Assembly: GCA_017628935.1 (NCBI GenBank)
Contig: JAGBYC010000203.1
Span: forward strand, 1 to 6,980
Origin: Clostridia bacterium
Lineage (GTDB): Bacteria > Bacillota > Clostridia > Christensenellales > Borkfalkiaceae
Length of the DNA stretch: 6,980 nt
Reading direction: 5' to 3'
Every line of letters starts with the position of its first letter. Within the stretch, counting starts at the first letter, position 1. Below, in pieces: positions 1-5,650 of this stretch. The notes beneath the pieces are model-generated. The model saw only the letters and a list, made by a program, of their open reading frames with translations, did no database searches and was not told the origin of the DNA. The position numbers and the translations under genes were made by a program.

Positions 1-29
1 AGAAGTAACGTTTTCGCTACTTCTTTTTT
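1..29 (+). terminator. Intrinsic terminator of an upstream gene outside the window
   Basis: Positions 1-7 (AGAAGTA) pair with 18-24 (TACTTCT). One A/C mismatch is followed by a CG/CG extension around a TTTT loop, and T residues run to 29. This is a classical Rho-independent hairpin. It closes the transcription unit to the left, so infC probably relies on its own promoter at 65-93. The identity of the upstream gene cannot be seen. Confidence 0.8.
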
Positions 30-64
30 ATTTTATAAATATTAAAAAAACGGTGTAAAAAAAG

Positions 65-93
65 TTGACAAATATTTTAGAAGGTGCTAATAT
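65..93 (+). promoter_or_regulatory. Sigma-A-type promoter of the infC-rpmI-rplT operon
   Basis: A perfect -35 box TTGACA (65-70) is followed by a 17-bp spacer and a -10 box TAATAT (88-93). A TG dinucleotide at 85-86 gives an extended -10. Transcription should start near position 100, leaving a leader of about 138 nt before infC. The promoter lies just after the upstream terminator and just before the structured leader, as expected for an autoregulated ribosomal protein operon. Confidence 0.85.
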
Positions 94-99
94 ATACAC

Positions 100-222
100 G
101 ACAAGTAGAAGTTAACCCTTCTCGCCGGCAACAATTAGGTTCGCCTTGGCTTGATAATGCTTTTAACACCACAATAGGTGTATTTTGCAAACGGGTTACT
201 TTTGTAGCCCGTTAATTTTTTT
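100..222 (+). promoter_or_regulatory. Structured 5' leader, probably an L20-type autoregulatory attenuator
   Basis: The leader contains several helices. AGAAG (107-111) pairs with CTTCT (118-122). GCCGG (124-128) can pair, with G-U pairs, with TTGGC (146-150), alternative to an AGG-TTCG-CCT hairpin (137-146). ACACC (166-170) pairs with GGTGT (177-181), extended by TGC/GCA (158-160/187-189) across a T-rich internal loop. A terminator lies at 190-222. TAACCC (113-118) is complementary to GGGTTA (193-198) in the terminator's 5' arm, which gives a possible antiterminator or long-range pseudoknot. In Bacillus subtilis, L20 binds the infC leader and promotes premature termination. The position upstream of infC and the presence of rplT in the operon suggest the same control here. 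The family assignment rests on context and structure, not on a covariance search. Confidence 0.75.
190..222 (+). terminator. Attenuator terminator just upstream of infC
   Basis: AACGGGTTAC (190-199) and GTAGCCCGTT (204-213) form a 10-bp stem with one G-T wobble around a TTTT loop. It is followed by AA and seven T residues (216-222). It ends 2 nt before the infC ribosome binding site (AGGA, 225-228), so it must be overcome for the operon to be read. Its 5' arm can pair instead with 113-118, which is the usual logic of transcription attenuation. Confidence 0.85.
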
Positions 223-237
223 ATAGGATGGTATACG

Positions 238-750
238 ATTATTAAAGACCAACATCAAATAAACGAAGAAATAAGAGATAAAGAAGTACGCCTTATAGGT
301 AATAACGGCGAACAACTTGGTATCGTAAGTGGTATCGAAGCGCAACGTATTGCATACGAAAGCGACCTTGACCTTGTTAAAATTTCTCCGTCGGCTAATC
401 CGCCGGTTTGTAAAATTATGGACTACGGCAAGTTTAAGTTTGAACAACTTAAACGTGCTAAAGAAGCTAAGAAAAATCAAAAAGTTGTTGAACTTAAAGA
501 AATTTGGCTTTCAATGACAATTGATATCGGCGACCTTAACGTAAAAGCAAAGCAAGCCGTAAAATTCCTTAGCGCAGGTAATAAAGTAAAAGTATCAATT
601 AGAATGCGTGGTCGTCAAAACGCTCACTCTAACTTAGGTGTTGACGTTATGAACAAATTCTTTACTATGATTGAAGAAAACGCAGTTATGGAAAAGAAGC
701 CTTTACTTGAAGGTAGAAACATTTTAATGATATTAGCCCCAAAGGCTTAA
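238..750 (+). CDS. infC: Translation initiation factor IF-3, ATT start codon
   Basis: IF3 binds the 30S subunit, prevents premature 50S joining and checks start codon and initiator tRNA pairing. The reading frame gives about 170 residues, normal for the family. The N-domain covers roughly residues 1-75, including PPVCKIMDYGKF at about 54-66. A lysine-rich linker follows, then the C-domain with KVSIRMRGR. The ATG at 418 is internal, because the conserved N-domain lies upstream of it in the same frame. Between the in-frame TAG at 205 and that ATG there is no ATG, GTG or TTG in frame. The start is therefore ATT at 238, 9 nt after AGGA (225-228); ATT at 241 is the alternative. A rare ATT start is the known basis of infC autoregulation in E. 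coli, since IF3 rejects non-standard starts. First gene of the infC-rpmI-rplT operon. Confidence 0.95.
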   Translation: MIKDQHQINEEIRDKEVRLIGNNGEQLGIVSGIEAQRIAYESDLDLVKISPSANPPVCKIMDYGKFKFEQLKRAKEAKKNQKVVELKEIWLSMTIDIGDLNVKAKQAVKFLSAGNKVKVSIRMRGRQNAHSNLGVDVMNKFFTMIEENAVMEKKPLLEGRNILMILAPKA

Positions 751-782
751 TTAACGTTGTAAAAATTTAGGAGGATAAATAT

Positions 783-983
783 ATGCCAAAAATGAAATCG
801 CATAGTGGTGCTAAAAAACGTTTTTCTCTTACTGCAACTGGTAAGGTTAAAAGAGGTCACCAAGGTAAGAGCCACATCTTATCTAAAAAGAACACAAAAA
901 GAAAAAGAAGATTAAGAACAACTTCTTACGTAGACAACAATCAGGAAAAGACAATTAAGTCTTTAATTCCTTACAAAAACTAA
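783..983 (+). CDS. rpmI: 50S ribosomal protein L35
   Basis: This 66-residue, very basic protein matches L35 over its whole length. It has the family N-terminus [14 protein letters not shown], the [12 protein letters not shown] core and a KRKRRLR stretch. L35 is a small component of the large ribosomal subunit. The ribosome binding site is near consensus (TAGGAGG, 768-774), 8 nt before the ATG. The gene lies 32 nt after infC and 19 nt before rplT, the canonical order, and would be co-transcribed and controlled by the leader ahead of infC. Confidence 0.97.
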   Translation: MPKMKSHSGAKKRFSLTATGKVKRGHQGKSHILSKKNTKRKRRLRTTSYVDNNQEKTIKSLIPYKN

Positions 984-1002
984 TAAAGGAGATTGACGAG
1001 TT

Positions 1003-1359
1003 ATGCTTATTAAAAGAGGTGTAAACGCTGTTAAAAAGCGTAGAAAAATAATGAAACTTGCTAAAGGTTACTACGGTGCTAAAAGTAAACTTTACCGTGT
1101 AGCACGTGAAGCCGTAATGAAATCTTTAAATTACGCTTACGTAGGCAGAAAAAACAAAAAGAGAGATTTCCGTCAACTCTGGATTGCTCGTATTAACGCA
1201 GCGTGCAGACTTAACGGTTTATCATACAGCAAATTTATGTATGGTCTTAAACTTGCTGATTTAAATCTTAACAGAAAAGTTCTTGCAGATATGGCTGTTA
1301 ACGATGCTAACGGTTTCGCTACTTTAGTTGAAACTGCAAAGGCTAAACTTTCTAAATAA
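1003..1359 (+). CDS. rplT: 50S ribosomal protein L20
   Basis: L20 is a 23S rRNA-binding assembly protein and the likely repressor acting on the leader at 100-222. The product has 118 residues, the usual length. A basic N-terminal arm is followed by [16 protein letters not shown] (residues 19-34), [14 protein letters not shown] (54-67) and [10 protein letters not shown] (73-82), all hallmark segments. The N-terminus reads MLIKRGVN rather than the common MARVKRGVN, a minor variation. The ribosome binding site AAAGGAG (985-991) lies 11 nt from the ATG, a slightly long gap. A hairpin after the stop codon may limit read-through into the methyltransferase gene. Confidence 0.97.
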   Translation: MLIKRGVNAVKKRRKIMKLAKGYYGAKSKLYRVAREAVMKSLNYAYVGRKNKKRDFRQLWIARINAACRLNGLSYSKFMYGLKLADLNLNRKVLADMAVNDANGFATLVETAKAKLSK

Positions 1360-1365
1360 TACCAC

Positions 1366-1402
1366 AAGGCTGCCTAAAAATTATAGACAGCCTTTAAGTT
1401 TT
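1366..1402 (+). terminator. Hairpin with weak U-tract after rplT, a possible partial terminator
   Basis: AAGGCTG (1366-1372) pairs with CAGCCTT (1388-1394). After one C/A mismatch, CTA (1374-1376) pairs with TAG (1384-1386), and the loop is 7 nt. The tail TTTAAGTTTT is interrupted, so termination is probably incomplete. This would let some transcripts continue into the methyltransferase gene and yebC, for which I see no clear separate promoter. The hairpin ends only 13 nt before the next start codon, so it could also affect translation. Confidence 0.6.
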
Positions 1403-1407
1403 AAATT

Positions 1408-2136
1408 ATGGTTTATTCATCAAAACAAAACGCGGTTATTAAAGAAATAGCGTCACTTAAAGACAAAAAATACCGTAACAAACTTCGCTTATATATCGCC
1501 GAAGGCGTTAAAATGGTAAACGAAGCAATTAACGCTGGTATTTCAATTGATAAAGTGGTTGCTACAAGCGAAATTTTACCGCAAATTAACAAAGGCAATT
1601 ACAAAGTAATTGAAGTTACGCCTGAAGTGTTTTCATATCTTTCAGATGAAACTGCTCCACAAGGTGCGCTTGCCGTAATAAACATACCTAATAAACCTAT
1701 TTCTCAGCCAAAAGGAAACGCCCTTATTTTAGACGGCGTTCAAGACCCTGGCAATATGGGTACTATTATTCGTACGGCTAACGCTTTTGGGTATAACGAT
1801 ATTTATTTATTAAATTCAGTTGACCCGTATTCTAATAAAGCAGTTAGGGCAAGTATGAGTGGTATTTACTTTGTAAACGTTTATAAAACCGACCTTGAAA
1901 GTGCTTTAAAAGTTTTAAACGGCGCTCAAATTATCGTTGCCGATATGGGTGGCGAAAATTTAGACGCGTTTTCTACAAACAAAAAGCATTGTATAGTAGT
2001 AGGTAACGAAGCAAACGGCGTAAGTAACGAAGTTAAGCAAATTGCTAATAAGGTTGTAGGTATTCCTATGAACGCTAATAGCGAAAGTTTAAACGTTGCC
2101 GTAGCAAGTGCAATTATGATGTATAAACTTAAGTAA
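1408..2136 (+). CDS. TrmH/SpoU-family 23S rRNA 2'-O-ribose methyltransferase (RlmB/RlmP-like)
   Basis: The product has 242 residues. An N-terminal SpoU substrate-binding domain (about 1-95, starting SSKQNAVIKEI) is followed by a SPOUT trefoil-knot domain. All three SpoU motifs are visible: motif 1 DPGNMGTIIRTANAFG (113-128, conserved N116 and R122), motif 2 VVGNEANGVS (197-206) and motif 3 IPMNANSESLNVAVASAI (219-236). Such enzymes use S-adenosylmethionine to methylate ribose 2'-OH groups of rRNA or tRNA and act as knotted dimers. Size and neighbourhood resemble B. subtilis YsgA (RlmP, reported to modify G2553 of 23S rRNA), but the exact target nucleotide cannot be read from sequence. The ATG at 1408 matches the family N-terminus, yet no Shine-Dalgarno sequence precedes it, unlike its neighbours. 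yebC follows after 12 nt, so the two are probably co-transcribed. Confidence 0.92.
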   Translation: MVYSSKQNAVIKEIASLKDKKYRNKLRLYIAEGVKMVNEAINAGISIDKVVATSEILPQINKGNYKVIEVTPEVFSYLSDETAPQGALAVINIPNKPISQPKGNALILDGVQDPGNMGTIIRTANAFGYNDIYLLNSVDPYSNKAVRASMSGIYFVNVYKTDLESALKVLNGAQIIVADMGGENLDAFSTNKKHCIVVGNEANGVSNEVKQIANKVVGIPMNANSESLNVAVASAIMMYKLK

Positions 2137-2148
2137 AGGAGAATTATT

Positions 2149-2889
2149 ATGTCAGGACATAGCAAATGGGCTAACATTAAAAATAAAAAAGCAAAAACAG
2201 ACGCTGCTAAGGGTAAAATTTTCACTAAAATAGGTAGAGAACTTGCCGTTGCTGCTAAAGCAGGTGCAGACCCATCAACAAACAGCAAGCTTGCCGACGT
2301 TATTGCCAAAGCAAAAGCGGCTAACATGCCTAACGATAACATTCAACGTTCTATCAAAAAGGCTGCCGGCGAACTTGGTAACGTAAACTACGAAACAAAA
2401 ATTTACGAAGGTTACGGCGTAGGTGGTAGTGCAGTTATCGTTAAAACTCTTACCGATAACGTAAACAGAACGGTTGGTGAAGTACGCCACATTTTTGATA
2501 AATACGGCGGAAACATGGGTACAACTGGTTCAGTATCGTACATGTTTGAAAATAAAGGTGTAATTATTATTGAACGCACAGTTTCTTTAGATGAAGACAC
2601 AGTTATGGAAATGGCGCTTGACGCTGGCGCAGACGACGTTATCGTTGAAGACGATTGCTACGAAGTTCGTACTGCTCCAAGTGATTTCTCTGCCGTTCGT
2701 AAATACTTTGAAGAAAAGGGTATTACGCTTGAAGATGCTGACGTTTTAATGGTTCCAAACGACAAAATCGACTTAAATGCAGACCAAATGGTATCGTTTA
2801 TGAAGATGCTTGACGCGTTTGACGATAACGACGACGTTCAAGACGTTTACCACAACGTAAATTTACCTGAAGAAGATGAAGACGAATAA
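2149..2889 (+). CDS. yebC: YebC/TACO1-family translation-associated protein
   Basis: The product has 246 residues, full length for the family. The N-terminal signature SGHSKWANIKNKKAKTDAAK (2-21), the ANMPNDNIQRSIKKA segment (58-72), IYEGYGVGGSAVI (85-97) and DKYGGNMGTTGSVSYMF (117-133) are all intact. The C-terminus ends in an acidic EEDEDE tail. The family was long annotated as a transcriptional regulator. More recent work ties YebC and mitochondrial TACO1 to the ribosome and to translation through proline-rich stretches, which fits the translation genes upstream. A clear AAAGGAG ribosome binding site overlaps the stop codon of the methyltransferase gene. In many bacteria yebC directly precedes ruvC; here a non-coding region and fakA intervene. 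Confidence 0.96.
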   Translation: MSGHSKWANIKNKKAKTDAAKGKIFTKIGRELAVAAKAGADPSTNSKLADVIAKAKAANMPNDNIQRSIKKAAGELGNVNYETKIYEGYGVGGSAVIVKTLTDNVNRTVGEVRHIFDKYGGNMGTTGSVSYMFENKGVIIIERTVSLDEDTVMEMALDAGADDVIVEDDCYEVRTAPSDFSAVRKYFEEKGITLEDADVLMVPNDKIDLNADQMVSFMKMLDAFDDNDDVQDVYHNVNLPEEDEDE

Positions 2890-2894
2890 AATTT

Positions 2895-2930
2895 AAGCGA
2901 CGCATATTAGCGTCGCTTTTAAATTTTTTT
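2895..2930 (+). terminator. Strong intrinsic terminator after yebC
   Basis: AAGCGACGC (2895-2903) pairs perfectly with GCGTCGCTT (2910-2918) around an ATATTA loop. The helix can be extended by flanking A/T pairing, and a run of seven T residues ends at 2930. It closes the transcription unit that began at infC. Confidence 0.92.
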
Positions 2931-3060
2931 AACATTTTTTAAAAATCGTGCATAAAATATTTTAGCGCGCTCAAAATAATACTACGACGGTAAGAAATAA
3001 AAAAATTGATAAACACCGTTTATTAAGAAAATTATTTTGTATATACGTCGTTTAAAATAG
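2931..3060. other. AT-rich non-coding stretch, no gene seen
   Basis: I find no convincing reading frame on either strand. Minor features are an 8-bp palindrome AGCGCGCT (2964-2971) and a 6-bp complementarity between ACGACG (2984-2989) and CGTCGT (3046-3051). A weak promoter-like pair, TTAACA (2929-2934) and TAAAAT (2953-2958) with an 18-bp spacer, could start a transcript near 2965 that would run to the terminator at 3158. None of these is strong enough to call separately. Confidence 0.4.
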
Positions 3061-3158
3061 CCGTAATTATACGGTATAGCTTAGTAATTTACAGAGACTT
3101 TTCGCTCCGTAAATTACGGAGCGGGAAGGTCGTTATTATATAGCGTCCTTCTTTTTTT
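3061..3158 (+). ncRNA. Candidate structured RNA or orphan attenuator, family not recognised
   Basis: The element opens with a perfect hairpin CCGTA-ATTA-TACGG (3061-3074). Three mutually exclusive helices follow. Helix A pairs GTAATTTAC (3084-3092) with GTAAATTAC (3109-3117). Helix B pairs 3098-3110 with 3116-3128 as a 13-bp stem with two G-T pairs and a 5-nt loop; its core is CGCTCCGT/ACGGAGCG. Helix C is the terminator at 3124-3158. B blocks both A and the 5' arm of C, while A disrupts B and would free C. This is how riboswitches and leader attenuators are wired. However, the terminator is followed by a separate promoter 85 nt downstream, so it may instead be an independent small RNA. I do not recognise T-box, 6S or common riboswitch signatures. 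Confidence 0.5.
3124..3158 (+). terminator. Intrinsic terminator inside the yebC-fakA gap
   Basis: GAAGG (3125-3129) pairs with CCTTC (3147-3151). After a T/T mismatch, CGTTAT (3131-3136) pairs with ATAGCG (3140-3145) around a TAT loop, and seven T residues follow (3152-3158). No gene ends just before it: yebC already has its own terminator over 190 nt upstream. It must therefore end a non-coding transcript or regulate read-through. Confidence 0.85.
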
Positions 3159-3243
3159 ATTGCAATAAATTATAAAAAAGTTTAAAAATTTCGCTAAAAA
3201 GTGCGTCAAAAGGGGTGGTGAACGAGTAATTTATTAAAAATGC

Positions 3244-3272
3244 TTGCATAAGTTGAAAATATCTTATATAAT
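3244..3272 (+). promoter_or_regulatory. Promoter of fakA
   Basis: A perfect -10 box TATAAT (3267-3272) is preceded at 17 bp by a poor -35 box TTGCAT (3244-3249). Transcription should start near 3279-3280, exactly at the left arm of the inverted repeat at 3280-3315. The weak -35 leaves room for regulation. The stretch between the terminator at 3158 and this promoter is AT-rich and holds nothing else I can name. Confidence 0.8.
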
Positions 3273-3279
3273 ATATAAG

Positions 3280-3315
3280 GTTATGTTAGCCGTTATGAAA
3301 TTAGGCTTACATAAC
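3280..3315 (+). promoter_or_regulatory. Inverted repeat at the 5' end of the fakA transcript
   Basis: GTTATGTTAGCC (3280-3291) is the reverse complement of GGCTTACATAAC (3304-3315) except for one T/T mismatch. The loop is 12 nt and itself begins with GTTATG. There is no T-run, so it is not a terminator. It begins at the predicted transcription start. As RNA it would be a 5'-terminal stem-loop that could stabilise the mRNA. As DNA it could be an operator for a dimeric regulator. The ribosome binding site at 3326-3334 stays free. Confidence 0.65.
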
Positions 3316-3341
3316 TTACTCTACAAAAGGTGGATTTTATT

Positions 3342-4976
3342 TTGAGTGCTATAAACGTAAACGTTTTCAAAAATATGCTTATTGGTGGTGCAAGTAATTT
3401 AAAAAACCACTCTAACGAAATTAACGACTTAAACGTGTTTCCAGTGCCAGACGGTGATACTGGTCTTAACATGTGCAAAACCATTGACGGTGGTGTTGCA
3501 AAAATTATAAATAAAGACTTTACTTCGGTTAGTGAATTGATGAACGAATTCGTTCACGGTACTTTATTATCAGCGCGTGGTAACTCTGGCGTTATTTTAT
3601 CACAAATTTTCAAAGGCGTTAGCGTTGGTTTACAAGGTCTTAGCGAAGTTAGCGTTGTTCAACTTGTTCACGCTTTAGAAGAAGGCGTTAAGTTTGCTTA
3701 TTCGGCAGTTGAACGCCCTATTGAAGGAACAATTTTAACAGTTTTCCGTGAAGCAACTGAATACGAAGTAAAAATTATTACTGACGATACTACGGTTGAA
3801 GAATTTTTTAAATTACATATCGAACAAGCGGCTAAAACGCTTGCCAGAACTAAAGAAATTTTACCTCAACTTAAAGAAGCAGGGGTAGTTGATAGTGGTG
3901 GCGCTGGCTATTTAAGAATTGTTGAAGGTATGTACAAAGCACTTACTGGCGAAGAAATTGTTGTTACGGTTGACGACTATCAAGAAGTTGAAAAAGAACT
4001 TGATTATTCGGCGTTTACACGTGATAGCATAATGACGTATGGTTATTGTACTGAACTTATTATTCGCTTACAAACTTCTAAAACAGACGTTGATAATTTC
4101 GACGTATCAGTTATTCGTGAAGAACTTAAAGCAATTGGTGGCGATTCTATCGTAACTTATAGTGACGGTGATATCGTTAAAGTTCACGTTCACACTTTAA
4201 CGCCAGGCGTAGCGTTAAACGTTTGCCAAAAATACGGCGAATTTTTACACCTTAAAATTGAAAATATGACCCTTCAACACGAAGAAACTATTTCTACAAA
4301 AGTTGAAGAGAAAAAGCATATTGCAGTTGTAACCGTTGCAAACGGTGACGGACTTATCGATTTATTCAAGCAATTAGGTGCAGACGGTGTTGTTAACGGT
4401 GGTCAAACTGGTAACCCTGCCGCCGCCGACTTTATTGAAGAATTTAAGAAAATTAACGCTGAAAACATTATAGTTTTCCCTAACAACGGTAACATTATTT
4501 TAGCGGCTGAACAAGCGGCTGAACTTTATACTGACGCTAAGGTAACGGTTGTTCCTACAAAAACAATTCAACAAGGTTACTGTGCGTTATCAGTAGTTTC
4601 TGATTGTGAAGAATTCGACGCGCTTATTGAAGATATTAAAGCAGTAATTAGTGGCGTAAAAAGTTACGAAGTAACTTACGCTGTGCGTGACGCTAAGTTA
4701 AACGGCGTTGAAGTTAAAAAAGATGAGTTTATGTGTATATCTGACGGTAAGCTTATTTCAGCAGGTATCGGTAGGGTAAACGTACTTATTGACGCTTTAC
4801 GTAAAACTGACGATATTGATGAAAAAGAATTGCTTACAGTGTTCTACGGTAAAAAACTTGCAATGAACGAAAAAAATCGTTTCCGTGATGCAGTTGAAGA
4901 ACTTTTCCCTGACTTAGAACTTATCGAATACGAAGGCGGTCAAGACATTTACAGTTTCTTAGTTTGCCTTGAATAA
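3342..4976 (+). CDS. fakA: Fatty acid kinase subunit FakA (DAK2/DhaL plus DegV-like domains), TTG start
   Basis: FakA phosphorylates fatty acids that are held by a partner FakB (DegV) protein, feeding exogenous fatty acids into phospholipid synthesis. The product has 544 residues, normal for the family (B. subtilis YloV). The N-terminal DhaL ATP-binding domain (about 1-200) shows VFPVPDGDTGLNM (32-44, with metal-binding D37 and D39), SARGNSGVILSQ (77-88), RPIEGTILTV (125-134) and VVDSGGAGYL (182-191). The middle domain has YGYCTE (233-238) and KVHVHT (280-285), whose Cys and His residues are candidate zinc ligands. A DegV-like C-terminal domain follows from about 315. TTG at 3342 lies 8 nt after AAAGGTGG and matches the family N-terminus. 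The in-frame GTG at 3330 overlaps that ribosome binding site and is unlikely. No fakB lies in the window. The gene has its own promoter and terminator. Confidence 0.88.
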   Translation: MSAINVNVFKNMLIGGASNLKNHSNEINDLNVFPVPDGDTGLNMCKTIDGGVAKIINKDFTSVSELMNEFVHGTLLSARGNSGVILSQIFKGVSVGLQGLSEVSVVQLVHALEEGVKFAYSAVERPIEGTILTVFREATEYEVKIITDDTTVEEFFKLHIEQAAKTLARTKEILPQLKEAGVVDSGGAGYLRIVEGMYKALTGEEIVVTVDDYQEVEKELDYSAFTRDSIMTYGYCTELIIRLQTSKTDVDNFDVSVIREELKAIGGDSIVTYSDGDIVKVHVHTLTPGVALNVCQKYGEFLHLKIENMTLQHEETISTKVEEKKHIAVVTVANGDGLIDLFKQLGADGVVNGGQTGNPAAADFIEEFKKINAENIIVFPNNGNIILAAEQAAELYTDAKVTVVPTKTIQQGYCALSVVSDCEEFDALIEDIKAVISGVKSYEVTYAVRDAKLNGVEVKKDEFMCISDGKLISAGIGRVNVLIDALRKTDDIDEKELLTVFYGKKLAMNEKNRFRDAVEELFPDLELIEYEGGQDIYSFLVCLE

Positions 4977-4985
4977 TTTAATACG

Positions 4986-5013
4986 AAACGGAGTAGTAAT
5001 ACTCCGTTTTTTT
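4986..5013 (+). terminator. Strong intrinsic terminator after fakA
   Basis: AAACGGAGTA (4986-4995) pairs perfectly with TACTCCGTTT (5000-5009) around a GTAA tetraloop, with T residues to 5013. It separates fakA from the ruv operon. The rest of the gap up to the ruvC promoter is AT-rich with no other clear signal. Confidence 0.95.
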
Positions 5014-5089
5014 ATTTGTTATAGCGTTAAAGCCGTTTTATAAAATTAAAAAAAGTTGTTTTATCACTATTTATTGCTTAGTAAGTATC

Positions 5090-5118
5090 TTGACTAATTT
5101 TAAATTATGTATTAAAAT
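5090..5118 (+). promoter_or_regulatory. Sigma-A-type promoter of ruvC-ruvA-ruvB
   Basis: The -35 box TTGACT (5090-5095, 5 of 6 consensus) and -10 box TAAAAT (5113-5118, 5 of 6) are separated by 17 bp. Transcription should start near 5125, giving a leader of about 25 nt. I see no GAAC-N4-GTTC type LexA box of the Gram-positive SOS response around it, so damage induction is not indicated by the sequence. Confidence 0.8.
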
Positions 5119-5148
5119 ATATATAATAAATTAAAGTGGGGAAGTATC

Positions 5149-5643
5149 GTGCGAATTTTAGGAATTGACCCTGGCTTAGCAACGGTTGGTTGGGGTGTTA
5201 TCGATTATAATAACGGTAAAGCGAAAGTAGTTTCGTACGGCACTATTTTAACTTCTAAAAACGATAGCTTTCCTGATAGATTAAAAACTATTGAAGAAGA
5301 CTTAAAGGTTATTATTAACAAGTTTAAACCAGACGAAGCGGCGCTTGAAGAGTTGTTTTTTAATAACAACGTAACAACGGCTATTAACGTGGCGCAGGCT
5401 CGCGGGGTAATAGTTTTAACGTTATCTAAAGAATGTGGTAAACTTTTTGAGTATACGCCACTTCAAATAAAGCAAGCGTTAACCGGTTACGGTAGAGCAG
5501 AAAAACATCAAATTCAAGAAATGACTAAACTTTTGTTAGGGCTTGATAAAATTCCACGCCCAGACGATGCTGCCGACGCTTTAGCAATAGCGTTAACACA
5601 CTCACAAACAAGCAAAATGAACTCTGTGTTCAGTATTAAATAG
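5149..5643 (+). CDS. ruvC: Crossover junction endodeoxyribonuclease RuvC
   Basis: RuvC is the Holliday-junction resolvase, a dimeric RNase H-fold nuclease that nicks two strands symmetrically. The product has 164 residues, full length. The four acidic catalytic residues are present by alignment to E. coli D7, E66, D138 and D141: D7 in GIDPG, E67 in LEELFF, and D140 and D143 in PDDAADALA. The GTG start at 5149 puts the IDPG motif at the normal position and follows a GGGG-type ribosome binding site (5138-5141) by 7 nt. First gene of the ruvCAB unit, with ruvA 7 nt downstream. It is the only gene here that ends in TAG. Confidence 0.97.
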   Translation: MRILGIDPGLATVGWGVIDYNNGKAKVVSYGTILTSKNDSFPDRLKTIEEDLKVIINKFKPDEAALEELFFNNNVTTAINVAQARGVIVLTLSKECGKLFEYTPLQIKQALTGYGRAEKHQIQEMTKLLLGLDKIPRPDDAADALAIALTHSQTSKMNSVFSIK

Positions 5644-5650
5644 GTGCATT

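Noticed and set aside
228..245. Five-codon reading frame (ATG at 228, stop TAA at 243-245) overlapping the infC start codon
   Set aside because: The ATG uses the end of the infC ribosome binding site and has no Shine-Dalgarno of its own. A frame this short is expected by chance. IF3 homology requires the overlapping ATT frame.
196..480. Long minus-strand reading frame opposite the start of infC
   Set aside because: It is antisense to the leader and conserved infC codons, has no ribosome binding site and resembles no known family. The same holds for other antisense frames, such as 1926-2342 and 5827-6219.
3211..3252. Short reading frames after AGGGG in the region before the fakA promoter (GTG at 3218; ATG near 3240)
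   Set aside because: They reach a stop codon after about three codons and have no conserved features. The purine-rich stretch is not followed by a usable gene.
3330..3341. GTG at 3330 as the fakA start
   Set aside because: The GTG lies within the AAAGGTGG ribosome binding site. The TTG at 3342 has ideal spacing and gives the family-like N-terminus.
2931..3341. T-box, 6S RNA or a common metabolite riboswitch ahead of fakA
   Set aside because: I found no T-box antiterminator core (TGGNACCGCG), no long 6S-type rod closing 5' to 3', and no TPP, FMN, SAM, purine, preQ1 or cyclic-dinucleotide signature. A weaker or divergent member cannot be excluded by eye.
5014..5148. LexA (SOS) operator upstream of ruvC
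   Set aside because: No GAAC-N4-GTTC like palindrome is visible near the promoter or start codon.
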